Part shown: one piece after another, positions 1-12,744 of the stretch
Numbering within the stretch: the first letter of the stretch is position 1
How the letters are laid out: every line of letters starts with the position of its first letter
Source of the DNA: Taenia hydatigena
Lineage: Eukaryota; Platyhelminthes; Cestoda; Cyclophyllidea; Taeniidae
Length of the DNA stretch: 64,000 nucleotides
Direction of reading: 5' to 3'
Assembly (NCBI GenBank): GCA_036345935.2
Contig: JADWOT020000292.1
Coordinates: 248,001-312,000 of the forward strand
The notes under the pieces: generated by a model
What the model was told of the DNA's origin: nothing
Database searches by the model: none
The model's input: the letters and a program-made list of their open reading frames with translations, nothing else
Translations under genes and position numbers: made by a program

Positions 1-860
1 ATCGATATATGTATACATATACATTCAATAAACAGCGAGAATGGGGATGCTGGCATGGTTTGGAGGCCAGCCTACGCGGATTCGGCAATGCGATCACTCA
101 ATTGACCGAAACGGAAACCAGCAGTCAGAAGAAACAAAGTATTGCAGTGCCCCTCTCTTCTTTCGAGCGTCGTCCCCAACGCTCTCACTTATAGACCTCC
201 CGCGTCGGCCATTACAACGTAATCAGTGTTGCAGAGAAGCACTTACGAGCTAACCATGCCAGCCGCCGACATTTTGACACAACTAAGGCGATGCTTGACA
301 CCAACGTCAATGATCACTCTTGGCACTTCGAATGGACTTGGAGTTTCGTCCGGTTTGGAAAGTAAATTCGGAGTAAGAGATTCTGCCGATCATCAGTATG
401 TCAACAGGATACATTAGAAAAATCTCCAGAACAAAGCGGTTCCAGGCGGTCGACGGCTAGTGTAATTTTAGTTATTAACAGCTTTCCTGTAGAACACGGA
501 GATGGGGTAGATGCCAAAGGCGATCGTCATTCTTAGCCCTTCTGTTATGGTGTGTCAGAGATTCTCCCATCCGTAGTACAGGCACTTCTATCGCACCGCT
601 GCAATATGCTACAGGCGGTAGAGACCGGGATAGATACCCTATAGAGTCGGGTACGCTTTCCGCTGTCACCAATGTAGCGTCACGAGGCTCCCTCGAAGGC
701 AAAAGAAGGCAGAATGCTAGGGTAGAATACATATATATTTAATCGACAGCGGGAATGAAGCTGCTGGCACGGCTCGGAGGCCAGCTCATGCGGCTGAGAC
801 AATATGGCCACCTCTGTGTCCGAGACCGAAACCAGCAGTCCAAACAAACCAAGTAGTACA
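1..860 (+). mobile_element. TRIM-like miniature LTR retrotransposon, 5' end cut by window
   Basis: Two direct terminal repeats flank about 525 bp of non-coding interior. The 5' LTR occupies the window start to about 146; its first 40 or so bases lie outside the window. The 3' LTR is 673-860 (188 bp), begins TGTAGCG and ends with the CA of GTAGTACA. A polyadenylation-like AATAAA sits in the 5' LTR at 27-32, and a TATA-rich stretch precedes the same point of the 3' LTR. No gag, protease or reverse transcriptase is present, so the element must be non-autonomous. The interior (147-672) aligns along its length with the inverse-oriented copy at 1819-2666. No convincing polypurine tract is visible before the 3' LTR. 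Structure matches the TRIM class; assignment to the taeniid TRIM family is from memory of that family's layout. Confidence 0.75.
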
Positions 861-1818
861 GTTGCCCTTAAGATGATTGATCTACAACAATGATGCTAAT
901 GGCACAATACATTAATGGAAGGGGACCTTGGAGGAGAATGAAACACTAAAATCAGGATATTTTATTGTCTTCAGCATGACTTTAGCATTACTAAAAGTGG
1001 TAAATTATTGCGTTGCTGTTTAAAACAAAAATAAGGTGTCGTCAGAGCAAATGCAGCCTACATTTATCGTATCGTCTTTGACTTAACTAACAGAGTTGGG
1101 GTACAATTTGGTGCAGAAATTTGTGCCATTTTGATTTGGGACGAAGGCGACATTGGGCTCGTGTTAGATAATGAGTTTACAGCACAATAGTGTTGGCTGT
1201 TGACAGGTGCTCCATTCAGTCAATCAATTGAAAGTTGTTGATTTGGCCCGTTGAGTAGGTTTTGACCGCAATTAAAAAAAAAATTAAAGTAGAACGCGCA
1301 ATTAAATTTTGAAAATTCTTGAGGTGCCTACGGAATCGCCCATAACGAGATGGGAATAAGCTAATGTTTTCTGCCATCAAGAGAATGCGAGTTGTGAAAT
1401 GGCCCTTTTAATGAGCGCACTGAATTCGTTGATGAGACCTGTTGAGTGGCTTCGGACCCCAATCAATTATAATCACAGTTGAACACGCATTTGGATTTTA
1501 AGCATTTTAACGTGTTGAGAAATTACGAATAACTTATAGCAAAATCTACGTTCTGTAGGCAGGCTTTTATTAGACACATTTCATGGAACTCATGCTTAAA
1601 CTCGTGTTATAAAAACATCTTATACAAAAGACACGACACTTCTCTTATGGAAAGCAGTCGCCGAGGGATCGAGCCAAAGAACACATTTCCTGAGCATTCG
1701 TAGATTTGTAATTAACTGAAGCTTCTAAAAGATTGATAAGACGCCCTAGTAAGACAAGAAGGACCAGTTTTAAAAATAATTTACTGTCTGAAGATGAACT
1801 ACTACCTCAAACATTCAG
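861..1818. other. Intergenic or intronic stretch between two TRIM copies
   Basis: AT-rich sequence of just under 1 kb between two oppositely oriented TRIMs. I see no frame longer than about 60 codons, no repeat and no recognisable RNA gene. Confidence 0.5.
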
Positions 1819-2666
1819 TGTAGTGTTTTGTTTTGGTTTCGGTGACTTTGGTGGGTATATTGCCCTAACCGCGTGAGCTGGCCTTTAAGCCGTGCCACCA
1901 GCTGCGTTCCCGCTGCTTAGTGAATGTATATTCTGCCGCAGTACTACGCCTTCCTTTGTCTTCTAGGAGATCTTGGGACGCTACAATGGTAACGGCGGAA
2001 GGCGGACCCGACTCGATGGGATTTCTGTTCCGATCTATACCGCTTGTGACAAAAAGTAGCGGTGTGAAGGAAGTACACGTGCTACGGGTGGCAGAACCTC
2101 TAACATCCCATAACAGAAGGGCTGAGGTCGATGTCCGCCTTCGACATCTACCCCATCGCCGCGTTCTACAGGAAAGCTACTAACAATCGAAACGACACTA
2201 GTTATGAACCACCTGGAAACACTTCTTTGCAGAGATTTCCTTAATGTACCTGCTTAAGGAGATCGGTGTCCTAACGTCTCTCTGTAGATACGCTGATGCT
2301 CGGCAGATCCTCTTACTCCGAATTAATTTCCCAAACCGACCAAAACTCCAAGTCCACTCGAATTGCCAAGAGGGATCACTGAAGTGGTGGTAAAGTATCT
2401 TCTCATTTGCGCTCAAATCTTGATGACTGGCACGGTTGGCTCGTGGGTGCTTCTTCCAGCACTGGTAATGTTGTAACGGCTGACGCGGGAGGTTTACCAA
2501 GGGGCGTGTCGGGTTTTTCGGTCACTTAGGTGACCATACTGCCCTAACCGTGTAGGTTAGCTTTTGGGCCATGCCAGCAGCCTCATCCCCTCTGTTTATT
2601 ATAAATATACATTCTGCCCTAGTACAATGCCTTCTTTTGCCTTCAAGGAAGTCTCGGGGCGCTACA
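1819..2666 (-). mobile_element. TRIM-like miniature LTR retrotransposon, two LTRs
   Basis: An 848 bp copy in the minus orientation. Its outer ends are TGTAG at 1819 and CTACA ending at 2666, which are the short inverted repeats that close each LTR of this family. The 3' LTR is 1819-1985 (167 bp). The 5' LTR lies on the right, about 2515-2666, and carries an AATAAA on the minus strand (2595-2600). About 20 bp at the 3' end of the 5' LTR and the first bases of the interior are missing compared with other copies. The interior is clearly homologous to 147-672. The flanking 5-mers (TTCAG and ACTCG) are not identical, so target-site duplication is not demonstrable and the insertion is probably old. 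The two LTRs differ at many positions, also indicating age. Confidence 0.8.
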
Positions 2667-5600
2667 ACTCGTATAGTTGATGCTCTAATAGATATTATTC
2701 TGTTATTTTATTCAAGTTGAAGAACACGTGCTCTTTTTCACACAAAATGGTGCGATATGTGAACGAGATAAATGAAACGTGATCGTGTCTTCCAACTTGG
2801 TAATCGACAAGCTGATTATCAGTGTCACAGCGAGGAGGGTTCGTTTGGGCATAAATTACAACTGGTGTATTACACACAACGTAGAAACCAACATCCATGA
2901 ATGTGCAATGCTATGAGTGCGCCTTTTACGGTTTTTCAAAGATTCTTTATCCATTTTGGAGATTTTGTGGATGTTTCGTGTTTTGCGGTTTAGTGGTTGA
3001 TAGCTCGAAATGAAATGGATATTGGATGGCTCCCTGTAGAAAATGCGTAATTTGCTTGACGGTGGAAAGGTAAGTTGCACTGTGCTCACTCCACCTTGTG
3101 CAAGTCGGGCTAACTGTCACAAACATTGTAACCGCAGAACGAGAACCTTTCGCAGGGGAAGGAACAGCCTCTGGAAGAGGAATAGGTTTTGTTGGCCTTG
3201 AGTTACAGGGAGCAGGTGACTTACCGGAGCAAATTCTGCTTAATTTTCCTCCTCATTCCTCTGATTTACAGCAGTACTTGGGAGGATTGGGATTTAACAG
3301 AAGGCAGAAAATGCATTTTATGACAAATTAAACTACAAACAATGCTATAAAGTTCCAGTTGCAAAGGGTATTTGTGAAAATAACTGTCTCGGGCATTTCA
3401 AAAGGCGGAGAATCAGTGCGCACCGAAGCTGCATCAGCGGCAGTGGAAACTTTTTAATCCACTGCTTTCGCCCCTTACAGCATTGTCTATCACCAAACCT
3501 TGGGCAAAACATCCATTCAAATGAACTCATCGTTTTATTTAATTACTTTTAACAACTTGTTTTAAATGTAAATATAAATAAGAATAGCAAAAAGATATTT
3601 TCTCGACCAGGCATTAAAGTGAGAATCAGCTAAACCGTAGCATAACAACTATTTTAAATAATGAAGGGACATTACGGAGCGCATGCGTGACTTCCAATCC
3701 CATGCACAGACGAGTCGTCTAAGTGATGCTGTTTACCAGAGTTTTGAGGCATCCAGTGGTGAGATCGCAGGTATTTGGAAAGGTCGGTTTAATCAGAGAA
3801 GTTAGTTCCCCTCTAGGGAAATTTATGAATGATAAGCTGATAAATTCAGACTACATGGCTCGCCTATTTTGGGAAAAGCATCGGTGGCATTGATACAATT
3901 TTGCGGTAGTGTTCGTCCCTCTGTCTTTTGGCCCAACAAAACTGCCATAATCATTCTGTAGGATGTCACTGATGCGTTAGCTAACTGACAGCTAAAAACG
4001 CTTAATTTGGCGCAATTTTTTTTAAAATTACTGTTGCTGTATTGCTGGACGTCTCTCACGTTGCCCTTACTGGCCCCATCCTACACTCGTGCAACCACAG
4101 ACATTGTTTGACCACGATAAAGCGGATGAACGCAATTCTCACAATTCCAAGATCAGCTCCTTTGACGTCACGATATCGAAATGCTAATTGGACTACAGAC
4201 TAAGCCTATCACAAATTTTTATATTGAGGTTGAAGTGAGGAACTGACACTTGGAAAGGTATTGCTGGAAGAGGATTTGTCCAATGTGTTTAGTGATGCAA
4301 CTCGTCCTCCTCCTGCACTTCGGTTGTCGAAAACTTTGTTAATTTGCTGTCCGCAACAGCACCTAGCCTCCTTGACGGACTCACAAGTCACATCTGTACG
4401 GTCAAAGATCAAAGAACTCGAAGAATCGACTGTCTGGGCTTGGCACAGAAGGAGACAGGCTCACAGCAGTTGCTACTGAAGCCATCAAGAGTAGCAGTAC
4501 TAGCTACGATGCCTCAATAGTAGTGTCGTTTGGGTAGCACACTTGCTGCGAAAGTACTCGGTTGAAGCAGCTGGATCATTGCGACGGTTTCTCACTTGGG
4601 GCGCTTAAATCGTCCGACATGGGTAAGATCTTACTAGTCCAACTCATAGTGGCAGTCGCAATTGCTCTTTCACGTCTCCATTAGTGTCGAAAAGGAGTGC
4701 AGTAGGGTGCCTTGGGACCACACTTTCTTACCCCAAGTTTCGAAAACGCCTCTCACTAAGGGCTCTACGCATTATCCTAGTAATTTATTAAAAAACCCTT
4801 TCCGATAAAACTCACGGATGCGGTGAGCAATTTGGAGGCCGAACTCTACCTACTGAAGTTAATTTAATGCTCACAACTCGCATCTGGAATGTGACAATCC
4901 TGCACACAACCCAAAGGCCAATCTGCTAGGAGTTACTGACCCACTAGCAACGGGCTTTTATCCCTTGGAGCTCATTTTTATCATCTTCATTAAGTTAAGC
5001 GTCGCTTAATTTCTTCGCAAAGCCAGCTTATCCTTTAAAGGATCTCGTTTCTTACGACTTTGTTAACCCAGGTCAATTTTATTTCACCCCTAGACCAGGC
5101 ATGCTGCTGGACAGAAATGTTACCGATGAAAACTTTAAAACGGTAGAGAGAATGAATTGTTTCATGCTGTGCTTGGTGTTTAGTGCTGGTGGCCTTTTGT
5201 GAATTAACAAGGTGGCTTGCTCTCCTATCAGCTTTCCCTGTTAACGAGCATGCTAATCTCAATGCGACAGTGCATAGCATTACAAATTTTGTTAAAAGCA
5301 AGCTTTGTCCATGACAGTTTCAGCATCCTCGAAGATGTTACGGTAATGGTTTGGGGCATCACGGAGTCTGTGTGTTTTAGCTCTCCCAATCCTTAGTAGA
5401 GGGAGAGAGTAAGAATTACGGGTTTGGACTGTCAACCGCAGTAGGTGTCAACAAAGCTAGTATTGAGAACAAAATGGTTGTTAAATGGTTGCGAAGACAC
5501 CAATTTCCACGCCCATCAAACTTGCCCAATCCCAAGTCACCTCGGGGTAGCACGACAGGATTCAACGTCAAAGTGCACTTTCTGGAAGGCTTTAAAATAC

Positions 5601-8600
5601 AGTCGACCTCGTCGGTGATTCTCGATGCATAAAATCTTAATAGGAGTCAAAGCGATTCATAAAATCGTGAGATTTTGCCTCTTCATGGTAAGTAATAACC
5701 ATTAAAGTGTGTCGAGGTGCATGAAGTGAGGCCAATTTTACAATAGCTGGTTACTAGAATAGCTTTATCAACAGTGAGAGCTGATTATGCGTGTCGAAAT
5801 GGCCTGTCTCGCCTCAACCACCTCCCATAACTACTAAACACCCAGCAATGTCCAACTGTGCGAACGTCGCACAATGGGGCCCTTGTGTCTGTGCAGAGAA
5901 TGAATGGATCAGTAGCTCTCCAGCCTGTCTACATTTCAGTAGGGCACTTTCTTTACAGTGCTTCGGCTTTTCACCACTGCGGGGCATAGGTGGGACGCAG
6001 CAGCACCATCATTTACCAAGTGCTTTGTAATTGATAAACTTTCCTTCATTCTAACAAACACCTCCACACTCTCGAGTTAAAAACACTTCATTATGCACAA
6101 ATAACATCTTTACAGGTAACTGTTGGGTCGTTTTACCGTTGTGTATGCATTCATTATATGCGGCACACTTTAGCCTGGAAACTAAACCCTTTGAGGTTGA
6201 ATCGCCTCAAAGAAATTCGGCAATGGTGCCACTAACGAATGCCTACCAAGTAATTACTAAGCATGTTGATAAAGTTTCCTGTAGTGCAGAACAATAGTTA
6301 CCTCTGCGAGCGTCTTGGCAACAACTCACGCACCCTTCCGACCCTTCACCCTTTTTATAAAGTCTCATCCCTCCTACTTTGTGGGGCAACCGAATTCGCT
6401 AAACCGGTCTTCTAAATGTAGATAAAATCTTAGCTTCTTTACTTATGACAATTTCCCGTTTGGAAGACACTGATGATGGTAATAAGCGAATGCTAGTTAA
6501 CGCACGGGTCTTGTCAACCTCACGGTGAGGTTAAATGAGATTTGCAGGCTCACCGGACAGGGCGAGTGGCTGCATGTCTTCACCTTTGGTTGGCTCCCCA
6601 CCCACTTCAACTAATCAAAAGAGGGACTCGGGACAAGCGGCACAATTGAATACGGCCAAGAGGTGAACAAAAGACTGCTCCTGTACGAAAGCACTCCAAG
6701 TAGTGCTGCAATATGTGGTGCCGTGATGCTTAAGTAGTTAGAGCTGACACACCTCATCGTCTGCACCCGTGTATTAACTAGTGGCTTGTTTAAGCCCTCT
6801 CGGTGCGATAAACAAAGTAGCATTTGCCTTCTTATTATATTTGGATGCCATCCTAGATACGGCAGCAGGAAATCAGAAGACCGTTGAGAATCGGATTAGG
6901 TGTGATGAAATAGTTGACTCCCAGTCAGACTAGCCTGCCACGAATGCTCTGGTTTGGTGTGGAGTAAGGCGGATGAATGGCTGAGCTGTGTATGGTATCA
7001 TACATTTTAAAAACCTTTTAAAGGCCCAGTAAATGTGACATTGCAGAAATAGAATGTAATGAGCGAAATTCCCCTCAATAACTAATGGAACTGCATTAAA
7101 CTTGTGAGCGTAGACGCGGATAGTTCCAATGAAGGACTTTGCGTATCCATCAGGCAGCTGTCAACAAAAGAAACCGTACTTGATGGATACCAAGAAGTCC
7201 TGTAATAACGGAATATTTTTTACATTCAGGAAATTGACTTGCTAATAGCATACACTTGTTGTCCACGATTTCGAGGCATTCCGAATGAAGCGTATGCCAA
7301 ACTTGCTAAAAGCGAGCTTCTCTCATCGCAATCCATTTGATAGCCTAATATGGTGCAATAGAAATTAGCCTATAACTTTACGGAATGCTTAAGCATCTTT
7401 TGCTTTTATTACGGGGCAAACTCAAGGTAGTCAACATCGCGTTCTTCCCCGTTGCATCAGCTTTCAAAAGTGTCGCAATGAGTTGATTTTGAATGGCACC
7501 ACTTCATGACTTGTCCTTTCTGACACCGGCCATCGGTAACAAGTTTTGTTTATCGTTTAACAATCGCGCAATGTGAAGAACTAACCTAAAGTTGAAAGAA
7601 AATAAACTTAACATTATCCATTTCCTTCGGACTCATCCTCTCACTTTGGTGATTAGAAGTGGGCACACATTCAGCTGCCTTGATGTAAGCTAAACCAAAT
7701 TCCGAGCTTGTTGGCTTAGCCCTCTAAAAGCACATCTCGTTCAAAATGACACGGATAAGCGCCTTGCCATTGGGTTGCCTCCTCAGTTTCTATTTGGATT
7801 CTATGCATCTAACGCAGGTGGAAGGAGCTTGGTGACACTTTTACTAGAGACCGTAAACTTACTCTCCATTCGCAATTAGGTCTAGGCACATAAATGGGAA
7901 GCAGAAAAGTCTAACATCGCAGGGAAGAAGCCAATACTTTCCCTCAGAACAAAATTTAAGGACATCCACTAGTACCTGTTGCCCAGCTTAACAAGGTCAG
8001 ATAGAAGAGTGTCTATTAAGGGAAGCCAAGAACGACAACCAAGTATCAGCTGTAGAAGCACGATTTGATACTTTCGCAACCGTGGTCTGCCTGTCGAACA
8101 GGGAACCCCATCACGCCACCCCATTCATCGCATTGTTTAAATAATCACACCATTTGAGACTAGATGTTCACACTGGTTCTATTCTCACTCATAAACCAGG
8201 AAAAACAATTGCTCTTTATCAACTTTAATGCCTTGCATTTAACAAGCTTTGTGGGAGCCATAAGTTGTAAGAGCTTCAGTTACTACAAGCCACTGAGATG
8301 CATGTGCCACATGCACGTGTGCATGACGGTCGAATAGCTACGATGAGCAGCGTGAAAGTCGTTTCCTAGCAGTACGATTTCAATCAGTAGGGCCGACATC
8401 ACGAAGATGATGATCACTTATATGAGTAAGACAGAAAGTTAACTTTCAAGTTAAACCAACTCACTAATGAAATGATAAATCCGGCAAGCATTTTCAGCCT
8501 TTCAAGTAGTGACTGGGCCAGTGCTTACCGTAACAAGAAGGATTGAATTACAACGCTGTTTGCTGCTGGTAGAGAACACGACCTTGGTGGAAATGCGGCA

Positions 8601-8956
8601 CGTAGATAAACAAGAGTTCCATTTCTGAAGGGTAGACAATACACAGTGAGCGGCTACCAGGAAAACGATGCAGACATCAGTTCTCACTGAAGGCGCACTT
8701 GTTCTTAGGCGGTTCAAAGCCACATGACAGACTGATTGCAAGTTGTTTCGAGAGTTGGCAGGTTTGACTACTCCTTGTAAGCGTAAATACATTGAAGAAC
8801 ACTATAAGTCTATAAAAAAGCAGGTTTTAGAGTGTTTAAAGGTGCCACATAAGTATTGAAAAACAAGTACAAAAAATGTAAACAACAAGGACAGATCGTA
8901 ACTTGCTTTGGTCTTTAATGCTTTAAGTTAACCAATTTTGGCTTGATGTTCTCTAG
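2667..8956. other. Long unannotated stretch, probably intronic or intergenic
   Basis: More than 6 kb without a recognisable gene, repeat family or RNA gene. Frames are short on both strands. The only stretch with coding-like composition is listed separately at 4231-4479. No simple repeats of note were seen. Confidence 0.5.
4231..4479 (+). CDS. Exon-like open frame, function unknown
   Basis: An open frame of about 82 codons follows an in-frame TGA at 4231-4233. Its composition looks coding: a leucine- and glutamate-rich start (LLEEDLSNVF), a Pro-Pro-Pro turn, then a helical charged stretch (SKIKELEE) before the TGA. The frame has no ATG near its left edge, so if real it would be an internal or terminal exon. 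No family is recognised. Chance remains likely, because nothing else in the surrounding 6 kb supports a gene model. Confidence 0.2.
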
Positions 8957-9235
8957 GTTATTGGCCACTATGTTGTTTTGCCTCGGGGCGGTAAGACCAT
9001 TGCTCTTAGGGCCTATATTACGGTTGAAGAGCTTCGCATGCTAGGGGAGGAGGACCCTACAAAGTACCAAAAATCGCTACTCGCCACTGCTTTTTCAGAT
9101 CTTGAATCCGACAAGGATCTGTCTGCATTGATAAGTGCTAAATACGGCTCTCGTCTTTGCCGCTACTTCTCACGTTGGTCGGGCAAGAGCATATTGCACT
9201 CCGTGTCTTATTGTTATACTTTTTCGCCCCAATGA
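8957..9235 (+). CDS. Exon-like open frame after a splice-acceptor-like site
   Basis: The frame opens directly after TTCTCTAG, a good acceptor with an upstream pyrimidine-rich tract, and stays open for about 92 codons. Residues 1-65 have strongly protein-like composition, with YVVLPRGGKTIALRAY followed by an acidic helical segment (VEELRMLGEEDPTKYQ) and a second one (FSDLESDKDLSALI). After about residue 70 the composition becomes hydrophobic and less convincing, so the exon may end before the TGA, but I cannot find a clear GTRAG donor there. I do not recognise the family. It is among the better single-exon candidates in the left third of the window. Confidence 0.3.
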   Translation, partial: VIGHYVVLPRGGKTIALRAYITVEELRMLGEEDPTKYQKSLLATAFSDLESDKDLSALISAKYGSRLCRYFSRWSGKSILHSVSYCYTFSPQ

Positions 9236-10541
9236 ATGCTAGTATGCGTGCTTTTGGTTGCAACTTGCTTTTACCATTGTTCCATAAACGTTTGTCCGTT
9301 TTGATGGATCTGGCATGGTGATGCAGTACGGTCTTCAATATGTCACATATGCTTAATTTCAATGTGCTGTTGTTGACTTACGTGATAGGCTCGTTTTCTT
9401 TACAAAAGTGTCGGGTGCCATTCGTGGTGGTGGCGATGGTTAGTCGTAAGTTTATTTGAACTCATCGGCTTACTAAAAGTGACAAAGAGTTTGACATTTT
9501 TAAAGAGAGGACGTCACCCGTCACTCAATATGGTAGATTGAGAGGATATTCATTTATCCAATAAGAGCACTGCGGAATTAAGGATGGGTTGAAGGCTTTG
9601 ACAAGAGATGCAAAGAGAGATAAAACAGTGGTGTTGCCCATTATTGTCTTCTCCGTCGTCTAACTTATCAGGTAGTCAAAGAAGCTTGTTTGTAAATACT
9701 TGTGGCGTAGATCCATGTGTCCTTGGGTCCGTGCCGCTCACCCTTTGCCTCACGCTACAATCATATTTTGAATCCCCAAATAACGAGATGTCAGTTAAGC
9801 CGAATAGCTGTAAGACGATTTAGATACTAAGACCCCGTTGGAAGTTACAACTCGTTTAGTCTGAAAAGTAGGTTTTCATGGTTTCATTTTAGCCAATCGG
9901 AAAAAAAACGCACTAAACTCACTAGTGAATTTGTGTGAATGGGTGTGGTTATGTAACCTACAATGAACCAGGAAAAATGTCAAATTAACGGAAAAATGAA
10001 TAACATGCACACGTTCGACATGTTTTGGCTAGGAAACTCCTAAGGGTAAATATCGTATAGTATCCTGCCATTATTTGTCATCCAGGATTTTTATAGCCAC
10101 GAAAGGATGTGAAACTCGTCACATACCTGGCAGTTGTTATTAAAAGGGGACAATTGGCCCCCATCATGTGTAGGGATTACATTATAACAAAATGAATTAC
10201 AACCGACTAGTGTCCTGGTCATTGAAAGCCACCAATGCTGAGGAGGTGTTTTGTTTTCCACTGGAAGCATAGGTAGAGGTGGCACAAGTAACTGCTGTTA
10301 TGTCAACAAACCGTAATCCCGAATGCCAACTGGAGGCTAAATTGCGGGAAAAACGCAACCAAATTTAAGTTCTACCAAGGAGATTCGTCAGCTGGAAAGG
10401 AACGACTGGTCCACAATGGGCATAAGGCAGCAAAAGGGTTACCGACGTGTAACCAGGCATCTGAACGGCTACAGGATCTGTCAACGTTGGACTTGCTTCG
10501 CATTCCCATTCACATTGTAGTACAGCGGTCATTCATAGACC

Positions 10542-10558
10542 CACACACACACACACAC
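10542..10558. repeat. (CA)n dinucleotide microsatellite
   Basis: A pure run of eight or so CA units, followed by an imperfect GCACA. Confidence 0.85.
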
Positions 10559-12724
10559 GCACATCACAAGGCAATCTTTGCTTGAAACCGACCAAAACAA
10601 ATTCATTCGTGCGAAGGACAATAGTTCGTGACTACTTTTATCAATGTCCTGCATGCTTAAGGATGAGAAGTTGATTTCATTTTTATGGAGATACTTGAAG
10701 ACGTCTCATTAAAATCGTTGCGTCGAGAAAGTAAAGCCCTTGTGCCATGTGGCCTGAAATTGGGTGATGCATTTAAATGAAAATATTTGAGTGTGAAAGT
10801 GAATAGAACGGCATGGGCTTATCCCAAGTGGTGATGTTGCATTCTCCACCCAGTGCTTGCGGCCATTAATTGGAGGTGATTCAATGAGATTGGAACCATT
10901 TAGAGCCTGTCCCATCAAATTTGGTAAGGTACTTTTTACGGAGCGTATCTGTGAGGAGCCTGTTTTTCACGTCAGCCTAGGATTCAGAGCCCTGTCATTA
11001 CCTCACCTTATTTCAGCTTTTTAATTCTGCAGTCCATGCTTAGTATTTGCACTAAATTACGCCGCCATGCCCTTCAAATCTTCCACAAATTACTGGTAGG
11101 ACAGCGAATCGGCATGAATTATTCGCATCAGTTGAGCTATCCGTACCACGTCTTTGTGAATCATTTGTGTTAGCGCTGTGGCTATTTTGCCTGCCCTTTA
11201 TTGACAATTTTGAATTTATGGTGAAATGTTTGACATCTTCTTCAAGGCAAAATTGGTAACGGCAGGCTTCGTCGAATCACGGCTCATTTGCCGAAAACTG
11301 TGGAAAAAAGTAGAATTCTTTGGGGAGGAAAAGAAAATGCTGCCCAAATTCGACTTTGACTGCAAACTACTTCATTTCCTCTTGCAAATCATGCTACGTG
11401 GCATTGTTTCCCCAAAAGTAATGCGGAAATTTTGTCGAGAGAGTTCTTAAGAACTGTTAAGCTGTTGGCGGCTAAAATTGATGGTATTCTACTCTTCCTT
11501 TTGCTACTTAGCAGTGTGGCTATGCCTACAGGGCACAAGGTCAGACTTTGAGGAGTGTGAGGTGGCATAATCTAGCCAACTGCAGCATAACGCAGTTACC
11601 ACATCCAACAGATTATTTTACTGTCACGGTAGTATCCATTTTTAAGCGTTTAAAGTCAAAGGCCCCAGTTTGACCTAACTACTCGTCTTCTCGTTGAACA
11701 CATGCTGGCTGCAAACCAAAATTGAGGTGAATATTTGCTTTGAGGTGACTAAATGCTACATCGACAGCTGCAGTCAGTGTCGCTTAAAGAACAACAATTA
11801 ATTTCGTTAGAAGCAAACATAATTAGCAGGATACAATGCCTGAAATTGAATGACTACATCAAACCTTTACAACGCTCGACAATTCATCTCGTGTCCTTTG
11901 GGTGATGAGCAGACTGCACCCGAAAGAACAGCACTTGGCTACCTCGAATCTCGGCCTGTCAAGTGATTTGCCTGCACTTACAGAGCAATCATTACTTACC
12001 CCGATTAGCAAATTTATTCCCATATTGAGTCCAGACTACCGCAACCTTGAGTCAATAGAGCAGCACAACTGCTGACAATCGCTACGAGCAGCGACCGTCG
12101 ATGACATGTGCATAAAGCCCACCCACAAGCCAGCTCATGGCATGATTACGTGTTTTTGAACTCAAAACGATTTTTTGTTTGTTTGCACCTCAGCAGTAAG
12201 CAGTGGAGCTTTGTAGACTTCAAAATGTACCTTCTCTAGAGCTTTATTTTGAGGAGAAGACGCTCAATGAATATTCCTGGGCTACCAACAAACGGTAGAT
12301 TCAGTAGCAATTTTCATGCGGGCTTGTAGTCAGACTGTAAATTGGAACTGTTTGAGCAAAGGCCACTTTATTTGGAACGGGGAAGGAAGGAGGAAAGGAC
12401 CAGGTTTCATCGTGAGCATCTGTGGCGTTGCAGCCATTGACGAATTATTCGTCCTCCCAGCACTCTGCATGGACCTTCGCAGAGTGGAATTAAAAAGGGT
12501 CGGACTAGTACGTGGAGATATTTGGTAGTTGGTACAACCAATGCTTGGGGCAGAATGCATATGAAGGCCAGTCAACTTCATCATTGGCAAAGACGATGGT
12601 TAAAAGTTGTTATTTTTAGTGCAGGGAATGGTGCGAGCCACTACTCCAGGTGGTAAGAAGTGTAAATTCCTCTTCATTGCAAAGCGGATTTCGACTGAGA
12701 CCACCGCACATCAAAGCTAGTCAT

Positions 12725-12744
12725 AGCAGCAGCAGCAGCAGCAG
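12725..12744. repeat. (AGC)n trinucleotide microsatellite
   Basis: Six to seven consecutive AGC units. It does not lie in a frame that I would call coding. Confidence 0.85.
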
